From Pseudopyrenochaeta lycopersici (Eukaryota; Ascomycota; Dothideomycetes; Pleosporales; Pseudopyrenochaetaceae): a DNA stretch of 64,000 nucleotides. The notes beneath the pieces were generated by a model. The model did no database searches. It worked only from the letters and a program-made list of their open reading frames with translations, and was not told where the DNA came from. Position 1 is the stretch's first letter. Each line of letters opens with the position of its first letter. The stretch is taken from positions 558,001 to 622,000 of the forward strand of contig NHZP01000011.1 of NCBI GenBank assembly GCA_003313425.1, given 5' to 3'. Below are positions 57,728 through 64,000 of this stretch, in pieces. Both the position numbers and the translations under genes were made by a program.

Positions 57728-60700
57728 ATGCGGTCCATCTCCTTCTTCAGCCTTACTTTGGCCCTAGGGCTACTTGGAAGCGCTGTTCGCGGCCAGAATA
57801 GTTCCTCTTCGTCTAACAACTCCGCTGAAGGGCAAGTTGAACAGTCTTATTTCCTTCTCAATTCTGCTTTTGGCATATTGCAGAATGATCTTCCTGCCCA
57901 AGCACTTGAACTTCCCGTGGGAACGTGCAACGATCAAACGCCATGTGTGAACGGGGCTTGCTGCAGCAAAGTACGCAATCATGCCCTTGTACTGAAAAAT
58001 ACTAATTTCATTCAGATATCTGGGCTTTGTGGCTACTCACCCTCAGAGTGCGGAACTGGGAATTGCTCATCAAATTGCGATGCTAAGGCGGAGTGTGGTC
58101 AGTATGGTAAACCTGGAAAGCAAAATTGCCCCCTTGGGGTTTGTTGCTCCAAGTTTGGGTACGTCATTCAAAAGCCACGTTGAACATATTACTAGCGCAT
58201 CACTGATTTTAGTCGCTAGGTTCTGTGGCTCAATTTCCGAGTTTTGCGACGATGGCTGCCAAAAGGGATTTGGAGGCTGTGGCGACGTCAAGCGACCGTC
58301 TTGCAACAAAGATGGCGGCAGCGTCGAAGGCAAAAATATTGGATATTATGAATCATGGGCAAACACAAGGACCTGCAGCGCCGTTTCACCTGAAGACCTT
58401 AACCTGAATGGCTTTACACACCTCAACTTTGCGTTTGTCTTCTTCAATCCGTTGACTTTCGAGATTGTTCCGATGGATAAGAACGCTGGAGATTTGCTGC
58501 ATCGATTCACGAAACTGAAGGAGAGAAAATCTGGGCTGCAGACTTGGGTGAGTGTTGGCGGCTGGTCGTTCAACGATCGTAAGTTTGGACGACAATCCTG
58601 ATTTGCGTATAACTTTTACCACTGACACTTGTTGGCGCATGCAGCTGGCCCATACCAGCAGGCTTTCAGCAACATGGCCGGTACTGCAGCAAATCGAAAG
58701 TCATTCATCAACAACCTTATCAAATTTATGGACACGTACGGCTTTGATGGTATGGACTTGGATTGGGAGTACCCAACAGCAGGTGAGGCGTCTATGCTTA
58801 ATTGAGCCTCTGGACGTAGGTTGCTGACTTTAGCAAGACGACCGCGGTGGTAAAGCGGAAGATTCAGCTAATTTCGTTCTTCTGTCGAAAGATATTAAGG
58901 ACACTTTTGGCTCCAAGTACGGCTATACCATAACTTTGCCAGCATCTTATTGGTACTTACAACATTTTGAACTGGCCAAGCACCAGGAGTCCGTGAATTG
59001 GTTCAATTTGATGTCATACGATCTACACGGTGTTTGGGATGCTGCGTCGAAGTGGATAGGACCAAAACTTGCACCACATACTAATATTACCGAGATCAAT
59101 CTTGGATTGGACCTTCTCTGGCGTGCTGGAGTGAAACCTGAAAAGGTTGTTCTAGGTAAAGGCTGTAAGATCGCGCCTTCTTAGCTCATTCTTCGGTATT
59201 GACTGACATGGAAAATAGATTATGGGCGATCATTCACTCTCGCTGATCCCAACTGCAGCAAGCCTGACGGCTCCTGCACATTTTCAGGAGGTGCTAAGGA
59301 GGGTCGTTGTTCCAAGGCTTCCGGAATTCTTACACTCCAGGAGATTCAGGAGATCATCAAGGAAAAGAATTTGAAACCTGTTCACGATCAAAAAGCAGGA
59401 GTGAAATGTACGTTGCCAATCATAATCCAACATAGCGCAAGCGGCGTGCTAATGCATTCTCTTAAGGGATCCACTGGGACAATGACCAGTGGGTATCTTA
59501 CGACGACCAAGACACGTTCAAACAGAAAAAAGAGTTTGCGAACTCTCGATGCTTAGGTGAGAGAATCCATGACCACTCATTTATCACAATTGACAAGTTA
59601 TCATAGGTGGTTTGATGGTCTGGGCTATTGATCAAGTCGACCAGAAAGATAAAAGTTTGAACTATCCTGACGACTGGACAGAGGAGGAGATTGCCGATGC
59701 AGAGAGTCTGTATCAAGATGAGGCTGCCCAAGGCGTTTGCTATACGACCCAGTGTAATGAAAAATGTGCCCCTGGCGAGCACGAGGCTTCGCAAATGAAT
59801 GGACAGCCAGAAGACCTATCTACAATGGATCGATGCGCAAAGGGTGAATTTCGAAGACTTTGCTGCGCCAAAGGTACCATCATGGGTAAATGTAGATGGC
59901 GCGGATACCGTGGACTTGGTATCACTTGCTCTGGCGGATGCGCTGAAGGCGAAGCCGAAATCACGCAAAATACCAACCACCACTCAGATACCGAAGATCA
60001 GAGCTGCACAGGAGGTACTCAAAGCTATTGCTGCGAGGGGTTCAAACCTCCCATCACAAAAGAACAGGTCGAAGATAAGATGAAAGATAAAGCCAAAGAT
60101 CTTGCGCTTGAAGCCGCCGAGGCCGCTGCTTTAGAGCTTGCTGCGAAGGCATTTTGTAGAATCGCAATTACTGCAGCACTGACGCCTCTGACCTTCATCC
60201 CCTTCGTTGGTCTGTTTTCCTTCTCATTCGCCTCGATTTTCGCATGCTAATGGCTCCCCACAGGTTGGATTATCAGGCTTGCCATACAAGCAGCAGTACC
60301 GGCTCTGGCAAACCTCTGCGCCAAGGGTATTGCCAAAGGAGGGAAGTCGGTATTCAAATTCCAAGGAAAAGATTATGATGTCAAGCTGGACAAGCCACTT
60401 ACGACCAAGAAGGACCGCGATCCTTCTGCAAGTCCGACCAAACCACCGGGAAAGACTTCAAAGTGTTCGAGAAGAAACACGAAACTGGCTAAGCGTTTGA
60501 GGCCTATTAAGGTAACACGCACCAGTTGGCAAACCCCCCCAGGTAGAGTAGTGGTTCAAAGATTCTGTGATTATGGTCGAATGAGTCAAGCATGCCTTCA
60601 TTACAGCTCTGTCATGAGTCGCAGACCTGCACTATCCAGCATGACTTGTATCGACGAGAGAGGTGTCGGTATGGGCGACATTCGCGAGGTGAAGAATGAC

Positions 60701-61597
60701 TATTATACCAAGCACAACACAGACTGGATCAATGGTTGGATGCAAGAACCAAATATTAACTGTGAGCGCGATGAATTTCCTCCGGCAGCAGTTTGGCAAG
60801 GCCGCGACAGAAACGTATGGATCCGCTTGAGCCCCGCCTTGGGAAATGGCAGGGCAGGGGCGTTATTTAGGGGAGTATGCCCTGCAAATGTCAGGACTGA
60901 TACATTACAACGAGCTACTAGCCACACTCTGGAGGAAAGTTGTGAAGGCAGAGACATCGAAGTCTGGAGTGAGGTTGCTCAATTGGTGGACACAGTTGTG
61001 AATTTGAATTTCAACGGAATTCCTGGCGGCCTTGTTGATCAAGGACTTACGATGAACCCATGCTGGCCCAGTACCTTGGTTGATGATCCCGGGTTTGCTC
61101 TCGTCTTCAACGATCCATGGTACGCGCGACAAGCAAACGTAGGCCGCCAACAACATACCCAATTCTACCCTAATCCTCCTCCAGCAGGTTATACAAACGG
61201 GAAAACGCCACGGCCTGGATATAACAAGAGAGACTTTAGCCCCGAAGACATATATGTAAATGAGGGGAACTCGTCCAGAAAACCCACAGAGGAAGAGCTG
61301 TTGGAGGATTTCGGTCTCTTGCGATGTCAAGGCGACTGCGAAGATGAGATGAAGGAGCTCGGATTCGCATCGCTACCCATCATTCCAAACTCCAACTCTG
61401 TCCCGAGGACCAAGGAGCCAATTACAACACCGGCAGAAATTTTAGCAGCCTCTACCACGATGACAGCCACAGATTCAGTACCAACAACCTTGAGTACCAT
61501 CGTAAACGCCGCCACACAAGCTCTTTCCGCGGCTAAGTCAATGATAACCGAGTCAGTGGAATATGCTTTCCATGATGAAGATGCATACCAAGAGTAA
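57728..61597 (+). CDS. GH18 chitinase with chitin-binding domain, killer-toxin-like subgroup
   Basis: Nine exons (57728-57970, 58016-58158, 58220-58578, 58645-58782, 58838-59155, 59219-59407, 59467-59556, 59607-60209, 60264-61597) give 1138 residues, all in frame. Layout: signal peptide (FSLTLALGLLGSAVRG); type-1 chitin-binding Cys domain at about 85-150 (CGYSPSECGTGNC, CCSKFG, FCGSISEFC); GH18 barrel about 165-510 with catalytic DGMDLDWE near 283-290 and GGLMVWAIDQ; then a 600-residue Cys-containing extension with a long hydrophobic segment near 670-710 and a Thr/Ser-rich end. This resembles subgroup-C fungal chitinases, related to the yeast killer-toxin alpha subunit, which degrade chitin outside the cell. 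It is divergent from the LysM gene. Confidence 0.9.
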
Positions 61598-61725
61598 GAG
61601 TAGATTGGGAGCATATTTTGACATTATGAGTCGTTTGGCGTTGCAGCGTTTCTTCCTCTTTAAGCTTGGACTGCAACTGCGTCAGTGCCGATGTATTATT
61701 AGATTTATCAAGGAGTGCCTACGGA

Positions 61726-63986
61726 TCAGACAAGTCGAAATCGATGCGAACTTTTCTTTCCTCTCTTGATCAAATCTGAAACTTCTCCATTCATAAAGCC
61801 ATGTGCATAGCCCTCACCAATGACTTGCCACGCTTCTCGCTCTCCCTTCTTCCGCAGGATAAGGGGAATGCTGCAACCAAAAAGAATGGCAACAGCATCG
61901 CCTTCTCGTGCACGACAAGGAGCCATGCCAACGATTCCTTCGCTTGTTACCATCAATCTCCGTGCCTTCTTACGTATGCTGTCGTGGAAGCGAGACAAAA
62001 AAGTGTCAAGCTTATCTGAATCCGAGTCATGCGAGCGATGCATTGGATAAGAAGGAGGCCGATGTAGTTTTGGCGGAGAAACTGGAGAATTTGTGGGTAT
62101 GCTGGCTATGATTTCTTCAAGAGTTGAATCACGGAATCGTAGTTGTTTGTTTTGCTCGAACCATGTGGAGAAGCTCCAGTCGACTGGCTCTCCGTCTATG
62201 TATGCATGGCATAAGCGGAGAAAGTCGGAAATATAACCTGTCGGGGCATGAAAGCAGAGATATTTGTCCTGGCGATCGAGCACGAGAGAGCGGGCGATGG
62301 CTTGAAGCCAATCCATTGGCATCATGGTGGACCTTTGGCCCCGTGTCTGGTTCTCTTTTGATTGTAGTATTGCATGTCCTTCTTCAGCGCAGACAAAACT
62401 TTGGCATCTCAATTCGCGATCATCTAGGCCGCCAAGCCCATGGATCACATCCAGTATGACACCGTCACAGAAAACCTCTTTAAGATTGTCTGCGAAACGC
62501 ACGTTTGCTTTTTTACTTAATTGGGGACCGGGGGCATCGTAGATCGCTTTCCAGGTGTTAGAGCGCAAGGGTCTGAAGTTTCCGATGTGTGAGCTCGCGC
62601 TTTGGCTTGCCATGAGTGGGACGGGTGATGCGAAATCGATCATGGCTCGCCAGTCTGGTGCCCACCAGGGGACCGCGTTTTCAGGCCCGGGATCGGTTGG
62701 ACCAGAATAGCGGTTGAAAAGGTGAACGAAGCAAATAATATCAAGAGAATTATACTCATTCCAGAAAGAACGCACGAGCCTCGCAAATTGAAGCTCAGTA
62801 CTGGAGCTATACTCTGGTGCTCCAATGAGTTCGCGATCGCGTGCGGTGATAAGACCAAGAACAGAGAAGATACGGTCTCTACTGTCAGTAGCAGCATGAT
62901 TACCTAGATATGCCATGATTGAGATAAGTCCAATGCCTCGTGAGTGGGGTTTTGTATGCCACTGATGGATTCTCCTGCGGTTGAAGGCTCCGTCAAATGC
63001 CTTGCGTGGCACAAGTTCGTGTTCGAATTCATTGCTCAGGGTACTGCAAAGAAAAATGCTGTAAATTGCGCTCTTGAATTTTCCACGGGTAATGCTTTTG
63101 GTTCCACAGTACAGTTTCGCTTCTTTGGGAAGTACGAATTCTTGCAAGGTCCATACCTAACGTTGTGAGCCTTTAATATATGGTTACTACACAGATTGAT
63201 TGTACTTACTCGCGTCCACCAAGGTCTAAATAACAGGATACTAACAGCCTCGCAGTTTTTGGCGAATTCTGGGTCTTCCAGGTTGCTACGCATGGCGTGA
63301 TCGTCACCGCTGAATGCGACTTGCAGGCTCGCCAGGTAGTGTAGAAACTCAATCGCGCCGGTGCAGTCACCGCTTTCTTCGGCCTCTTCACCTAACCAGA
63401 TGATAGCTTTCCGTGCTCTTTTATAGATTTCTGCCATAATTTTCACTTGCTCCTCACGCTCGTGGCTATCTGTGAGATTAATACAGAGGCTGTCGATCCA
63501 CCACCAGATCTTATCATCAAAATCATGATGACGAGTGACCATATGAAGGAAAGGCACAAGGCTATTCAAGACGGGCAAAGGCCCGGTGTTCAGATGGATA
63601 GTAGTTCTCGACTCCACTTTCTCGCCCCAAACGTAGCTCACTGTAAAGAAATGTGGCGCATTGGCCAACCGAAAGGTTTGGAGTTTGCCTACAAATACGC
63701 CTTCTTCGGGTTGTGAGAAGCGAAGCAAGCGGATAGAGACACTATCCACTGTGTCTGGATAGACAGAATCGACTCTATCTATCCCTGGTTGGACATCCAT
63801 GAGGTGGGGGGATGAAGAAGCGCCTCTGAAAGGATGACTGTCCAATAACCGGATGAATAAGGCACTAGCCTGAATTGGAATGACCCAAGATGACCAGGAA
63901 GTCACCGCATGAAATTTCTCCCATGCTTTTTTCTCTACACAATGTAATATCTGGGAAACTTCATCCGTCGGAGCACACTCTGGCAT
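61726..63986 (-). CDS. HET-domain (heterokaryon incompatibility-type) protein
   Basis: Exons 63986-63210 and 63156-61726 give 735 residues. The HET domain spans about 115-290 with its usual blocks: FFTVSYVWGEK, WWWIDSLCIN, EREEQVKIMAEIYKRARKAI with WLGEEAEE, and FRPWWTR joined by splicing to VWTLQEFVLP. The C-terminal half has the common HET-protein features SRDRIFSVLGLI, WWAPDWR and REGDAVAILFGCSIPLILR. HET proteins trigger programmed death after non-self recognition in ascomycetes; HET alone does not show which partner is sensed. The GTAAGT intron is phase 0 and rebuilds the RVWTLQE motif. Short spacing (128 bp) separates its end from the chitinase, so the two converge. Confidence 0.9.
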
Positions 63987-64000
63987 AATTCACCGGACTC

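Noticed and set aside
1..64000. tRNA, rRNA or transposase genes
   Set aside because: No convincing T-loop/anticodon-arm arrangement, rRNA core sequence, terminal inverted repeat or transposase motif was recognised by eye. A dedicated scan could still find some.

Overview
The window looks like nuclear DNA of a filamentous ascomycete (Pezizomycotina). Genes are split by many introns of about 45-75 bp with GT..AG ends and CTAAC/CTGAC-like branch sites, both strands are used, and the gene content is typical of moulds: Zn2Cys6 regulator, HET protein, fungal rhodopsin-fold protein, PIR wall protein, and LysM and GH18 chitin proteins. A Dothideomycete is my guess, not proven. All exon joins were made by hand from frame, splice-site and family consistency; no RNA or database search was available.

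Region 1 (1-23 kb) is mostly housekeeping genes with a few accessory ones. In order: the first codons of a Las17/WASP-like protein (minus), a Zn2Cys6 transcription factor, a divergent pair (METTL7-like methyltransferase and AYR1-like SDR), an F-box-like protein, mitochondrial 2-methylcitrate dehydratase, an F-box protein, a small orphan gene, a flavin-reductase-fold protein, a secreted PEBP-like protein with a GPI-type tail, a third F-box protein, ribosomal protein eL14, NAC alpha and ATP synthase subunit d.

Region 2 (21-41 kb) is gene-poor, with intergenic gaps of 1.5-2.5 kb. It holds a PIR-repeat cell-wall protein, a small glycine-rich protein, a DUF1757-like membrane protein, a three-exon four-TM orphan, a rhodopsin-fold membrane protein, a GH45-like secreted protein whose usual catalytic acid position appears substituted, and an RBR-type ubiquitin ligase.

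Region 3 (41-54 kb) holds a large type II membrane protein divergent from the complete L-2-aminoadipate reductase gene (LYS2, with a perfect Gcn4/CpcA site upstream), an F-box-like orphan, exomer subunit Chs5, a wax-synthase-type MBOAT carrying a coding pentapeptide minisatellite, and a conserved hypothetical protein.

Region 4 (54-64 kb) is the most striking. A multi-LysM protein gene and a nine-exon, 1138-residue chitin-binding GH18 chitinase (killer-toxin-like subgroup) are transcribed divergently from one 1.06-kb intergenic region, with a HET-domain gene next door. The LysM gene has an in-frame TAG that cuts off a further intact LysM module. The chitinase has a long C-terminal extension containing a hydrophobic hairpin-like segment.
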